33,046 nucleotides of DNA from assembly GCA_040904945.1 (NCBI GenBank), contig JBBDSM010000093.1:1-33046 (forward strand). Reading direction: 5' to 3'. A program made the translations under genes and the position numbers. How positions within the stretch are numbered: the stretch's first letter is position 1; the number at the start of each line of letters is the position of its first letter. The notes below the pieces were generated by a model. That model was not told the DNA's origin, searched no databases, and saw only the letters and a program-made list of their open reading frames with translations. Source of the stretch: JAWLHJ01 sp040904945 (GTDB lineage: Bacteria; Gemmatimonadota; Gemmatimonadetes; Longimicrobiales; Gaopeijiaceae). Below are positions 24,623-32,971 of the stretch, piece after piece.

Positions 24623-25468
24623 ATGATCGAGAAGGCGGACGACGACGACGTCTTCTTCATGGCCGGCGCGATCGCGTTCAACCTGCTGGTCGCCCTGTTC
24701 CCCCTCCTCATTCTCGGTGTCGGGCTGACCGGTATCGTCCTGAGCTCCCGCTTCACCGATCCCACCGCCGCCGTGATCTCCCTCTTCGGGGAGGCGCTTC
24801 CGGCAGCAGGTGTGGACATCCTGGGACTGGTGGCGGAGCTCACGGAGGGTCTCGTCGAGCAGCGCACCGGCTTCACCGTGATCGGGCTCGTGTTTTTCGT
24901 GCTTCTGGCCACGCGCCTGGCCGGCACCGTGCGCATCGCGCTTCGCGAGATCTTCGACGTCGGGAAGCGGCGCGGCATCCTCGAGGCGAAGCTATTCGAC
25001 GTCGTGGTGGTCCTTGTCGGCGTCGTCCTCGTGACCCTGAATCTCGGGGTCACGGTGGGGCTTTCGGCCGCCATGGAAGTGGCCGTCGACTTCGTGGGTC
25101 TCCAGGGATGGACGCTCACCGTCGCGCAGCGGGCCTTCGGCTTGACCGTGGCATTCGGCTCGATCTGGCTACTTTTCCTGATCACCTACCGGTACATGCC
25201 GGCCCGGCGCATTCCCTGGAGGACGGCCGTCATCGCGGCCACGTTCACGGCGGTGGGCCATGAAGTCCTGAAGGCCGCCTTTTCGTGGTACGCGACAGAC
25301 TTGGCGGACTACGGTTCGGCGTTCGGAAATCTGGCCACCGTCGCGGTGCTCTTCTTCTGGATCTATTACGGGTCCCTAGTGTTTATCCTCGGTGGCGAAT
25401 TCGCGCAGGTATCGACGATGAGAAAGGCGAGCAGGGTGGGGGTCGTGAGCTTCCAGGGAGAGCGGTGA
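24623..25468 (+). CDS. YihY/BrkB-family integral membrane protein
   Basis: A 281-residue protein with about six membrane segments. It opens with the family signature of an Asp-rich segment (DDDDVFFMAGAIAFNLL) and FPLLILG, has RYMPARRIPW in the middle and SAFGNLATVAVLFFWIYYG with LGGEFAQV near the end. Once called ribonuclease BN, the family is now regarded as a membrane protein of unclear transport or envelope role. The real N terminus may be slightly longer: the frame is open upstream, and Leu-Glu-Phe-Ala-Arg-Arg before the ATG resembles homologues. Only CTG (24557, overlapping the previous stop) is available there, so ATG is used. Its stop overlaps the smpB start by 4 bp. Confidence 0.88.
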   Translation: MIEKADDDDVFFMAGAIAFNLLVALFPLLILGVGLTGIVLSSRFTDPTAAVISLFGEALPAAGVDILGLVAELTEGLVEQRTGFTVIGLVFFVLLATRLAGTVRIALREIFDVGKRRGILEAKLFDVVVVLVGVVLVTLNLGVTVGLSAAMEVAVDFVGLQGWTLTVAQRAFGLTVAFGSIWLLFLITYRYMPARRIPWRTAVIAATFTAVGHEVLKAAFSWYATDLADYGSAFGNLATVAVLFFWIYYGSLVFILGGEFAQVSTMRKASRVGVVSFQGER

Positions 25469-25926
25469 GCGAGAACGGACGGCAGGTCGTGGCGCGCAAT
25501 CGGAAGGCGCGGCACGAATTCGATATTCTGGAGACGTTCGAGGCCGGCTTGGCGCTGAAAGGCCCCGAGGTGAAGTCTCTGCGGGAAGGGAAGGTGGCCT
25601 TCCACGACGCGTTCGCTCGGATCGAGCGGGGTGAGGCATGGCTCTACAGCCTGCACATCAGCCCGTACGAGCAGGCCAATCGGGCCAACGTCGATCCGCT
25701 TCGCACCCGCCGCCTCCTCCTGCACAAGCAGGAGATCCGCAAGCTCGTCGGACAGGTCGAGGAGAAGGGGCTCACGCTCGTCCCCCTCGACATCTATTTC
25801 GTGCGCGGGTACGCCAAGACGACCATCGCCGTGGCGCGGGGACGGAAGCTCCACGACAAGCGCGAGGTGCTGAAGCGAAAGCAGTTGGATCGCGAGGCCC
25901 GGCGCGCCATGGATGCGCACCGATGA
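25465..25926 (+). CDS. smpB: SsrA-binding protein SmpB
   Basis: SmpB delivers tmRNA to stalled ribosomes in trans-translation. The 153-residue product has the family blocks NRKARHEFDILETFEAGLAL, GPEVKSLREGK, YSLHISPYEQAN and the basic C-terminal tail HDKREVLKRKQLDREARRAM that contacts the decoding centre. The GTG start overlaps the upstream TGA (GTGA, 25465-25468) and its own TGA overlaps the next ATG, so translation is coupled on both sides. No tmRNA gene was noticed in the window. Confidence 0.96.
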   Translation: MSENGRQVVARNRKARHEFDILETFEAGLALKGPEVKSLREGKVAFHDAFARIERGEAWLYSLHISPYEQANRANVDPLRTRRLLLHKQEIRKLVGQVEEKGLTLVPLDIYFVRGYAKTTIAVARGRKLHDKREVLKRKQLDREARRAMDAHR

Positions 25927-27227
25927 TGCTGCAGGGATGCTCCGTCGGGCGCTGGGCGGTGACGCTCTCGATCGCGCTCCTCCTCCTGCCGCTCACGGCG
26001 TCGGGTCAGGACGGACGCTCCGGGCGCACCGCCGCGACGCTCCAGGTGGAGCGGGAGGACGGCTCGCTCGAGGGATTGCCGCTGACGACCCGGCGCGGGT
26101 ACGCCACGCTTTCGGTCTCCACCTTCCGTGACCTGGGTTGGACCGTCGACGAAGATGGAGACGGGGTCACCCTCCGGATCCCGGACCGCGCGACCGCGAC
26201 CTTCCGGGTCGGCTCCCCGTTCTTCCGCTGGGACGGCCGTCCGTTTCAACTCGTAGACGTGCCCTACCGCGAGGATGGACAGGTCCACCTGCCTGCACAG
26301 GTCGTGACCGACGTCTTCCCGGAGCACCTGCCCGAGTACTACGACTACGACACCGGGAACGGGCGCCTGCGGGCCGGCGATCCGAGCCGCGTCGCGTCCG
26401 AGCCGACCGAGGCCCCACCGGTGCGTTCGAACGGCGTCGCGTCCGGTCCGACCACGATTCCGATCAAGACGCCGGAAGCCCCGGCACTCACCCGTCCTGG
26501 CGTCTACGACGGCGTGCGGGTGGTCTGGATCGATGCGGGCCACGGGGGAGCGGATCCGGGTGCGATCGGTCACGGCGTGCGGGAAAAGGACGTCGCGCTC
26601 GGCGTCGCACGCCGGTTGGCGGACGTCCTGAAGGACGAGCCGCGCATCGAGGTGCGCATGACGCGTGACGACGACGGCTTCGTCGAGCTCTGGGAACGCG
26701 GCCTGCTGGCGACCGACGCGAAGGGAGAGCGACCCGGAGTCTTCGTATCGATCCACGCCAACTCCTTTCCCGCCCGCCGCACCACGCGAGGCTTCGAGAC
26801 GTACTTCCTCTCGGAGGCCCGGACCGAGGACGAGCGCCGTGTCTCGGCGGTGGAGAACGCGCCTCTGACCATCCGCGGACGCGGCGTCGACGCGAGCCGG
26901 CAGTCCGACCTCGACTTCATTCTCCGGGAGCTCAGGAACTTCGACCACGCCCACTGGTCGGCCCTGCTCGCGGGGATGGTCCAGGACGAGCTGGGGAAGT
27001 TCCACCCCGGGCCGAACCGGGGCGTGAAGCAGGCTCCGCTCGCCGTGCTCACCAACGCAATCATGCCCTCGGTCCTCGTGGAAGTCGGCTTCGTGACGAA
27101 CGAGGCCGAAGCGCGCCTGATGACCCAGGCCGAATTCCAGGACCGGACGGCGCGGGGCATCGCCGATGCGGTGATGGCGTTCCTGGAACGGTATCCTCCG
27201 GGGAGTGGGCTCGGAGGCTCGCGCTGA
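25923..27227 (+). CDS. N-acetylmuramoyl-L-alanine amidase (Amidase_3) with N-terminal envelope domain
   Basis: It cleaves the MurNAc-L-Ala bond of peptidoglycan outside the cytoplasm. The 434-residue product has a signal peptide (~1-29, cleavage near TASGQ), a copper-amine-oxidase-N-like beta domain (~45-135) that probably tethers or positions the enzyme, a Pro-rich linker (~150-195) and the Amidase_3 domain. Zinc ligands and catalytic residues are H207 (WIDAGHGG), E221 (REKD), H278 (VSIHANS) and the Glu in VLVEVGFVTN near the end. It resembles AmiC/AmiA-type autolysins acting in cell separation. It starts with ATG 25923 overlapping the smpB stop by 4 bp. Confidence 0.93.
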   Translation: MMLQGCSVGRWAVTLSIALLLLPLTASGQDGRSGRTAATLQVEREDGSLEGLPLTTRRGYATLSVSTFRDLGWTVDEDGDGVTLRIPDRATATFRVGSPFFRWDGRPFQLVDVPYREDGQVHLPAQVVTDVFPEHLPEYYDYDTGNGRLRAGDPSRVASEPTEAPPVRSNGVASGPTTIPIKTPEAPALTRPGVYDGVRVVWIDAGHGGADPGAIGHGVREKDVALGVARRLADVLKDEPRIEVRMTRDDDGFVELWERGLLATDAKGERPGVFVSIHANSFPARRTTRGFETYFLSEARTEDERRVSAVENAPLTIRGRGVDASRQSDLDFILRELRNFDHAHWSALLAGMVQDELGKFHPGPNRGVKQAPLAVLTNAIMPSVLVEVGFVTNEAEARLMTQAEFQDRTARGIADAVMAFLERYPPGSGLGGSR

Positions 27228-28567
27228 TGCGAGCTCCCGTGAGGAAGGCCGGAGCGGCCCTCACGGGGGTCTTCCTGCTCGGGGCCGCGTGCACCTATTA
27301 CAACGCGATCTACAACGCCGAGCACCTCTTCGAAGAGGCCGAGAGGCTCAGGCGCGAAGGGCGAGACTCGCTGGCGGCCGAGCGGTACGAGGACGTAATC
27401 CGCAAGGCCGCAGATGGCTTCCGCAGTGACCCGGTCGGTGGGTGGGCGTACGAATCATCCTACCTCCTGGGGAGGGCGCACCTGAGGCGCGGCGATCTCG
27501 AGGCGGCCCGCGCGGCGCTGGGGCACAGCGCCGGCCTGGCCGAGAATCCCGACGAGCGGCTGGCCGCCCAGGTGTACGAGGGGGTCGTCGAGGCGCGCCT
27601 GGGCCACGGCGAAGCCGCGATCGCGCTCTTCAACGAGGCTCTGGCGGGCGCCTCCGACCCGGCCGTGCGCGGTGAAGGCCACCTTCACCGAGGACGGCTG
27701 CTTCTCGAGCGAGGGCTGACCGATGCGGGGTGGTGGGACCTCGACCGCGCTGCGTCCGTGTACCCGCCGATCCGTGCGGAGGCCGACCTCGAACGGCTGG
27801 CGTGGGGCATCGAGCGCGATGACCCGGTGCGCGTGAGGGAGTCGGTGAGCCGGCTTTTGTCGTATCCCGAGGCAGCCGCTCGCGCAGATGCGCTGGTAGG
27901 TCTTCTCCGCGGCGCCGAGCGACGGTGGGGTAGCCGCGCTGCCGTGGCCTTCCTCGACGGCGCCGAGGACGCAGCTTGGGAGCGAGACGTCCGCGACCGG
28001 ATGGTCCTCGAGCACGCGCTCATGCTGCGGCGGGCCGGCGCCGAAGCCGAGGCCCAGGAGCGGGCGCAGTCGGTGGCGGACGGGCGCGGGCCCTGGGCGG
28101 CACGGGCGCGGGTCACCCTGGCGTCGTGGACGCTCGAGGCGGCAGACGACGTCGGTGACATCTTCGGCCTGCGTGCGGTGCTGCTGCCGTCCGTGGACCG
28201 TTCCGAGGTCTCCGAGCTGCTCGCGGTCATCGACCGGATCGAGATGCTCGCCTTCGCGGGGCTCGACGATCCCCTGGCGTGGTTCCTCGCCGGAGAGATC
28301 GCTCGCGACGCGGTCGGGGCGCCGCGCGTGGCTCGTGACCTCTTCCTTGCCTACGCCACGAGCGCCGACGATGAGCCATGGGCTCCGAAGGCTCTTCTCG
28401 CGGCGCTCCAGCTCACGGAGGGAGACGCCGAGCGGGCGCGCCTCCTCGAGCGGCTGGAGCGCCACCCCCGAAGCCCTTACGTTCTGGCCGCGCGCGGCCG
28501 TCCGGCCGTGGGATTCGAAGCGCTCGAGGAGGAGCTGTTGTCCAGACTTTCCGGGATCCGGCGTTGA
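27227..28567 (+). CDS. TPR-rich lipoprotein
   Basis: The 446-residue product has a lipoprotein signal (KAGAALTGVFLLGAAC, Cys22), followed by CTYYNAIYNAEHLFEEAE, the start typical of outer-membrane TPR lipoproteins, and then about ten helical pairs (SSYLLGRAHLRRGDLEAARA near 75, AYEGVVEARLGHGEAAIALF-like pattern near 120, and others) up to the C terminus. It is probably a scaffold for envelope assembly or division, in keeping with the amidase beside it. TGATG overlap couples it to the amidase stop, and its TGA overlaps the TTG start of pyrD. Confidence 0.82.
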   Translation: MRAPVRKAGAALTGVFLLGAACTYYNAIYNAEHLFEEAERLRREGRDSLAAERYEDVIRKAADGFRSDPVGGWAYESSYLLGRAHLRRGDLEAARAALGHSAGLAENPDERLAAQVYEGVVEARLGHGEAAIALFNEALAGASDPAVRGEGHLHRGRLLLERGLTDAGWWDLDRAASVYPPIRAEADLERLAWGIERDDPVRVRESVSRLLSYPEAAARADALVGLLRGAERRWGSRAAVAFLDGAEDAAWERDVRDRMVLEHALMLRRAGAEAEAQERAQSVADGRGPWAARARVTLASWTLEAADDVGDIFGLRAVLLPSVDRSEVSELLAVIDRIEMLAFAGLDDPLAWFLAGEIARDAVGAPRVARDLFLAYATSADDEPWAPKALLAALQLTEGDAERARLLERLERHPRSPYVLAARGRPAVGFEALEEELLSRLSGIRR

Positions 28568-29478
28568 AGCTGGCCACCGACCTGTTCGGGGTGACGTTCC
28601 AGAACCCGGTGCTGCTCGCGGCGGGCACGTGTGGCTTCGGCCTCGAGTTGGCCGACGTGTTGGACCTCGAGTCGCTCGGCGGTTTCGTGACCAAATCCGT
28701 CACCCTCGAGCCGCGGGCGGGCAACCCGGCGCCGAGGGTGGCCGAGTTCGACGGCGGCATGATCAACTCCATCGGCCTCGCCAATCCGGGCCTGGCCGCG
28801 ACGCGGCGGGACAAGCTGTCTTGGCTCGCCTCGAACGTACGACGTGCCCGTGTCTTCGTGAGCGTGGCCGGCCACACCGTGGAAGAGTTCTTCGCTCTGG
28901 TCGAGGGGCTGGACGCGGCGGATGGCTTCCTGGGTTTCGAGCTCAACCTCTCCTGCCCCAACGACCGCGACCGCGCCGGCGTGCCGTTCGCGCTCGACCC
29001 CGACCAGGTCCGTGCCATCGTGTCCGGATGCCGAAGCCGAACCGAGCGGCCGTTGCTCGCCAAGCTGGCTCCGAACGACGGCCGGCTCGCGGTGACCGTG
29101 CGGGCGGCCGAGGATGCGGGCGCCGACGGGCTCACCCTCGTGAACACGCTTCCCGGCTTGCTGCTCAGGGCCGAGGATGGCGCTCCGGTGATCGGGGCGG
29201 GCCAGGGCGGGGTCAGCGGGCCTGCGCTCCGGCCGGCCGGGATGCGGGCCGTCCGTGAAGCTCGCGACCACACCGGACTCCCGCTGCTCGGCGTCGGTGG
29301 GATCGCGCGGGCCGAGGACGCCGTGGGCTACGCGCGGGCGGGGGCGCTCCTGGTGCAGGTGGGCACGGCGTCGTTCGCCCTGCCGACCGCGGGACCGAGG
29401 CTGGCGCGCGACCTCGAGCGATGGGGCCGGACGCACCGCGTGTCGGCCTGGCGCGACCTCCAGCCGGTGAGGGCCTGA
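28564..29478 (+). CDS. pyrD: Dihydroorotate dehydrogenase, class 1 (catalytic subunit)
   Basis: It oxidises dihydroorotate to orotate in UMP synthesis. The 304-residue product has the class 1 motifs: LFGVTFQNPVLLAAGTCGFG at the start, K44 in TKSVTLEPRAGN, NSIGLANPG, ELNLSCPN with the catalytic base Cys131, LAKLAPN and the FMN-phosphate loop LLGVGGI. Cys as base indicates class 1B, which normally pairs with PyrK; none is present here. The TTG start at 28564 (TTGA overlap with the previous stop) gives the family N terminus, and no better ATG/GTG exists. pyrF follows by TGATG overlap. Confidence 0.93.
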   Translation: MKLATDLFGVTFQNPVLLAAGTCGFGLELADVLDLESLGGFVTKSVTLEPRAGNPAPRVAEFDGGMINSIGLANPGLAATRRDKLSWLASNVRRARVFVSVAGHTVEEFFALVEGLDAADGFLGFELNLSCPNDRDRAGVPFALDPDQVRAIVSGCRSRTERPLLAKLAPNDGRLAVTVRAAEDAGADGLTLVNTLPGLLLRAEDGAPVIGAGQGGVSGPALRPAGMRAVREARDHTGLPLLGVGGIARAEDAVGYARAGALLVQVGTASFALPTAGPRLARDLERWGRTHRVSAWRDLQPVRA

Positions 29479-30200
29479 TGGCTGAAGTGATCGTGGCGCT
29501 CGACGTCCCGAGCGCGGACGACGCCAGGGCCCTCGTCCGGCGCATCGGGGACCAGGGCGACTTCTACAAGGTCGGGCTGGAACTCTACACCAGGGCCGGC
29601 CCGGACTTCGTGCGCGAGCTGACCGCGGCCGGGAAGCGGGTCTTCCTCGACCTCAAACTTCACGACATCCCGAACACCGTAGCGTCCGCGGTACGCGCCG
29701 CTTCGGATCTGGGCGTGAATTTGCTGACCGTGCACGCCGTGGGCGGCCCGTCCATGCTCGAGGCCGCGGTCGAGGCGGCAGGCGAGGAGCCGGTCGCGGG
29801 CACGTCGGCACTCCGCCTGCTCGCGGTCACGGTGCTGACGTCCCTCGATGCCGAGGAGCTCGGCGGTGTCTGGGGTCGCCCCACCGTCTCCGTGCCCGAC
29901 GAGGTACGCCGCCTCACCGACCTCGTCGTGCGAGCGCACGTGCACGGGGTGGTCTGCTCGGCGGTCGAGGCGGCCGACGTACGGGCTGCCGCGCCCCCCG
30001 GGCTCGTCATCGTCACCCCGGGTATCCGGCCTGCCGGCGCCGACGTGGGCGATCAGAAGCGCGTTGCGACACCTGCCGCGGCGGTTCGGGCCGGAGCGGA
30101 CTACCTCGTGCTGGGGCGGGCCGTCACCCGGGCACCGGATCCAGCCGTGGCCCTCGCGAACGTCCTTGCCGAGATCGAGGCATCGCACGAGACGTCGTAG
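29478..30200 (+). CDS. pyrF: Orotidine 5'-phosphate decarboxylase
   Basis: It decarboxylates OMP to UMP. The 240-residue product is a type 1 enzyme with D9 (IVALDVPS), YKVGLELYT, the catalytic D58-x-K60-x-x-D63 in DLKLHDIPNT, TVHAVGG, and the phosphate-binding TPGIRPAG and GADYLVLGRAVT near the C terminus. The ATG at 29478 overlaps the pyrD stop by one base, so the pathway neighbours are coupled. It ends 29 bp before cysS. Confidence 0.95.
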   Translation: MAEVIVALDVPSADDARALVRRIGDQGDFYKVGLELYTRAGPDFVRELTAAGKRVFLDLKLHDIPNTVASAVRAASDLGVNLLTVHAVGGPSMLEAAVEAAGEEPVAGTSALRLLAVTVLTSLDAEELGGVWGRPTVSVPDEVRRLTDLVVRAHVHGVVCSAVEAADVRAAAPPGLVIVTPGIRPAGADVGDQKRVATPAAAVRAGADYLVLGRAVTRAPDPAVALANVLAEIEASHETS

Positions 30201-30229
30201 GACGATCCTTCCTCCATCCCGACCCATCC

Positions 30230-31663
30230 ATGCCGCTTACGCTCCACAATACCGCCGCCCGGGCGTTGCAGACGTTCGAGCCTCTCGAAGAGGGTAAGGT
30301 CCGCGTCTACGCATGTGGCCCGACCATCTACGACCACGCCCACATCGGCAACTTCAGGACCTTCCTCTTCTTCGATCTGGTCCATCGGTACCTGGAGTGG
30401 TCGGGGTACGACGTGCGCTTCGTCATGAACCTGACGGACGTCGACGACAAGACCATCAAGGGGGCGCGCGAGGCCGGCGTAAGCGTGCGGGACTTCACCG
30501 AGCCATACGGCGAGGCCGTGCTCCACGACGCGGGCGTGCTGGGCGTGCGCCCGGTCGACGCCTATCCGCGCGCCACCGAGTACGTCCGCCCGATGATCGA
30601 ATTCGTCGAGCGCCTCGTGGCGTCCGGGCACGCGTATCAGGCTGACGACGGAGCCGTCTACTTCTCCATCGCGAAGTTCCCGGACTACGGCAAGCTGAAG
30701 GGGATCGACCTCTCGACGCTACGAAGCGGCGCGCGCGTGTCACAGGACGAGTATTCGAAGGACGATGCCCGGGACTTCGTCCTCTGGAAGGCCGCCACGC
30801 CGGACGACGAGGCGGCGGGCGCGGCGTGGGATTCGCCGTGGGGACGGGGGCGTCCCGGATGGCATCTGGAGTGCTCGGTCATGAGCGTGACGGAGCTGGG
30901 CGACACCCTCGATATCCACCTCGGCGGCGAGGACCTCGTGTTCCCGCATCACGAGAACGAGATCGCGCAGTCGGAGGCGGCCACCGGGAGCCCCTTCGTC
31001 CGCTACTGGCTGCACGTGAAGCATCTGTTCGTCGAGGGGAAGAAGATGTCGAAGTCGCTCGGCAACTTCATCACTGTCCGCGAGCTGCTCGACGAGGGAT
31101 ACGATCCGGCGGCCATCCGGCACTTGCTCATCTCGTCGCATTACCGGGGTGACCTGAACTTCACGCGCGACGGACTCCGGTCGTCGCGCGCGGCGGTTCA
31201 GCGGATGCTCGACTTCGAGGCGCGCCTCGAAGAGATCGCCACGGACGACGGTGCCGACGCCACACGCCTCACGGAGCTGGCGAAGGCAGCGCTCGAGCGT
31301 TTCCGTTCCGCCATGGACGCGGACCTCAACGCGGCCGACGCGCTCGCCGCCGTCTTCACGCTCGTCAGCGGCGTGCACGCGGAGCTGCGGGAACGCGACG
31401 CTATCCGCGCGGGCGAGCGCGATGCCGTGCTCGGGGCCCTTCGCTCCATGGACGAGGTGTTGGGGCTCCTCGAGGTCGCCCACGCGAGCCGGTCCGTGGA
31501 CGACGATCTCGCTTCCTGGGTCGAGGAGCGGATCGAGGCCCGCGCCGCGGCTCGGGCTCGCAAGGACTTCGCCGAGGCGGACGCCATCCGCGACGAGCTC
31601 ACGGAGCGGGGCATCGTCCTCGAGGACGGGGCGGGCGGGACGCGCTGGAAGTTCGTGGGGTAG
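30230..31663 (+). CDS. cysS: Cysteinyl-tRNA synthetase
   Basis: It charges tRNA-Cys. The 477-residue class I synthetase has the HIGH-type motif HIGN (38-41) within GPTIYDHAHIGN, the KMSKS motif at 272-276, and zinc ligands C29, C215 (WHLECS), H240 and E244 (FPHHENEIAQSEA), which match the E. coli ligand set. Its length fits the usual ~460-480. The anticodon-binding helical domain occupies about 320-450. It is the last gene of the run beginning at 24135, and no convincing terminator follows. Confidence 0.97.
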   Translation: MPLTLHNTAARALQTFEPLEEGKVRVYACGPTIYDHAHIGNFRTFLFFDLVHRYLEWSGYDVRFVMNLTDVDDKTIKGAREAGVSVRDFTEPYGEAVLHDAGVLGVRPVDAYPRATEYVRPMIEFVERLVASGHAYQADDGAVYFSIAKFPDYGKLKGIDLSTLRSGARVSQDEYSKDDARDFVLWKAATPDDEAAGAAWDSPWGRGRPGWHLECSVMSVTELGDTLDIHLGGEDLVFPHHENEIAQSEAATGSPFVRYWLHVKHLFVEGKKMSKSLGNFITVRELLDEGYDPAAIRHLLISSHYRGDLNFTRDGLRSSRAAVQRMLDFEARLEEIATDDGADATRLTELAKAALERFRSAMDADLNAADALAAVFTLVSGVHAELRERDAIRAGERDAVLGALRSMDEVLGLLEVAHASRSVDDDLASWVEERIEARAAARARKDFAEADAIRDELTERGIVLEDGAGGTRWKFVG

Positions 31664-31835
31664 TCCGGGCGCTGGGCGTGCCGCACCGGACCGCGGGCCC
31701 GGCTCGCGTCCTTGACCGAATCGGCCATGGCAGCGCCCCGGGAAGCAACTGACCTTTACGGGAGATGGGCGGCCCGAGGCCGTTCCTCTCCCCCGGCACC
31801 GTCAACGCGGCACGAATGCTCGGCCAGGTCGCCTC

Positions 31836-31936
31836 GTGCTGTCTTGACCGCGCCTGGCGCGGTGAATCCAGCACAGTCGCGGTGACGATCTCGGATGCTG
31901 CTGCGGTGACCGCACCAGACGCGGTGAATCCAGCAC
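31836..31936. repeat. Tandem 62-bp hairpin repeat, locus C
   Basis: Unit 1 is a near-perfect 39-nt hairpin: GTGCTG (31836-31841) pairs CAGCAC (31869-31874), and ACCGCGC (31847-31853) pairs GCGCGGT (31857-31863). Unit 2 carries ACCGC (31909-31913) pairing GCGGT (31921-31925). The 14-bp block GGTGAATCCAGCAC occurs at 31861-31874 and again at 31923-31936, 62 bp on. A degenerate unit may precede. The core form, TGAA-CC tail and period match loci A and B. The rest of 31664-31835 shows nothing supportable. Confidence 0.7.
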
Positions 31937-31937
31937 C

Positions 31938-31946
31938 AAGGAGGAG
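31938..31946 (+). promoter_or_regulatory. Strong ribosome binding site AAGGAGGAG
   Basis: AAGGAGGAG lies just upstream of ATG 31950, the short leader frame, and directly follows the last repeat unit. It is about 30 nt from the GTG of the downstream gene, too far to serve that start directly, which implies coupling through the leader. Confidence 0.6.
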
Positions 31947-31949
31947 ATC

Positions 31950-31979
31950 ATGGGCTCCGTGCTGAGTTTCCGGCAGTGA
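31950..31979 (+). CDS. Nine-residue leader peptide coupled to the AbiEi/DUF559 gene
   Basis: ATG 31950 opens the frame Met-Gly-Ser-Val-Leu-Ser-Phe-Arg-Gln followed by TGA 31977-31979, which overlaps the GTG start of the next gene (GTGA, 31976-31979). The near-perfect RBS precedes this ATG rather than the GTG. The layout suggests translation re-initiation. It could instead be the original N terminus of the larger gene after a small frameshift, but no extended homology is visible to support that. Confidence 0.45.
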   Translation: MGSVLSFRQ

Positions 31980-32920
31980 GCGCCAGACGCAGGCGCGGCC
32001 CACCCCTCGAGGAGGCCGTCGTCTCCTTGGCCGCGGCACAGCACGGCATCGTAACCCGAGGGCAGCTCCTCTCCGCGGGGGTCGGTGCCGACGTAGTGGA
32101 CCGTGGCGTCAAATCAGGGCGTCTTCACGGCCTCCACCGGGGCGTCTACCGCGTGGGTCCGGTGATCGCGGCGCACGGGCACCTGATGGCCGCTACCCTG
32201 GCGTGCGGCCCCTCGGCCGTCGTGAGCCATCGCAGTGCGGCGATCCTCTGGGGGATCGTCGGCGGCTCCCTTCGACCTCCGGCCGTCGAGGTGATCGTCC
32301 GAGGGTCCGACCGCCGTCGCCCCGGCATCCGGATCCGTAGGATCGCCACGCTGGAGGAGGACGAGGTGGCGCGACGGGATGGGATCCCCGTGACGGCGCC
32401 GGCGCGCACGCTGTACGACCTGGCGGCCATGGTCCGGCCGAGAACGCTGGAGCGAGCGGTGGCGGAGGCGTTCTCCAGGCGGCTCACCGACGCAGACCGG
32501 ATCGTGGAGCTGATGGCACGCCACCCGAAGGGGCCCGGCCTCCGGGCGCTCCGGGTGGTGCTTGCTCGGGGTCGACCCGTACTGACCAGATCGGCGGCAG
32601 AGGAACGGTTCCTCGCCCTCCTCCGCAAGGCACGCTTCGATCCGCCTGAGGTCAATGTCGAATTGGCCGGATTCGAAGTCGACTTCCTGTGGCGCAAGGA
32701 AAGGCTGGTGACCGAGATCGACGGCTTCGCGTTCCACTCGTCGCCCCACGCCTTCGAAAGAGACCGACGCCGTGACGCGGTGCTTGCCGCAGAGGGCGTC
32801 ACCGTCGTGCGCGTGACGTGGCGGCAGCTCGTCACGGAGCCTGAGGCTGTCGTCGTCCGGCTGGCCCGGGCCCACACACGGGCGAGGCTGGCGGATCACT
32901 TCCGGAGCGGAGCGTCGTGA
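31976..32920 (+). CDS. AbiEi-type winged-helix / DUF559 (Vsr-like) fusion protein
   Basis: The N-terminal ~60 residues (QHGIVTRGQLLSAG ... GVYRVG) match the winged helix of AbiEi antitoxin regulators, and ~65-180 continue like the AbiEi C-terminal region. Residues ~205-300 look like DUF559, a Vsr/PD-(D/E)xK nuclease-like domain, with E210, D236 (EVDFLW), E247 and D249 (TEIDG) and H254. The protein is 314 residues and starts with GTG. AbiEi relatives act in type IV toxin-antitoxin systems, but no AbiEii toxin gene follows; a tRNA lies 51 bp away. A DNA-binding defence or mobile-element remnant is possible; function is unproven. Confidence 0.78.
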   Translation: MSARRRRGPPLEEAVVSLAAAQHGIVTRGQLLSAGVGADVVDRGVKSGRLHGLHRGVYRVGPVIAAHGHLMAATLACGPSAVVSHRSAAILWGIVGGSLRPPAVEVIVRGSDRRRPGIRIRRIATLEEDEVARRDGIPVTAPARTLYDLAAMVRPRTLERAVAEAFSRRLTDADRIVELMARHPKGPGLRALRVVLARGRPVLTRSAAEERFLALLRKARFDPPEVNVELAGFEVDFLWRKERLVTEIDGFAFHSSPHAFERDRRRDAVLAAEGVTVVRVTWRQLVTEPEAVVVRLARAHTRARLADHFRSGAS

Positions 32921-32934
32921 CGGAACCGGCTGCG

Positions 32935-32963
32935 TTGGCCCCACCCCATCCGGCGGTTAGTTT
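32935..32963 (+). promoter_or_regulatory. Weak candidate promoter for tRNA-Thr
   Basis: TTGGCC (32935-32940) and TAGTTT (32958-32963) are 17 bp apart and would start transcription just before the tRNA at 32972. Spacing and position are good but the hexamers are poor. Confidence 0.3.
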
Positions 32964-32971
32964 CGCCCTAC

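Noticed and set aside
31765..31965. 66-codon open frame across locus C
   Set aside because: It reads through the repeat hairpins, has no RBS, and shows no protein-like pattern.
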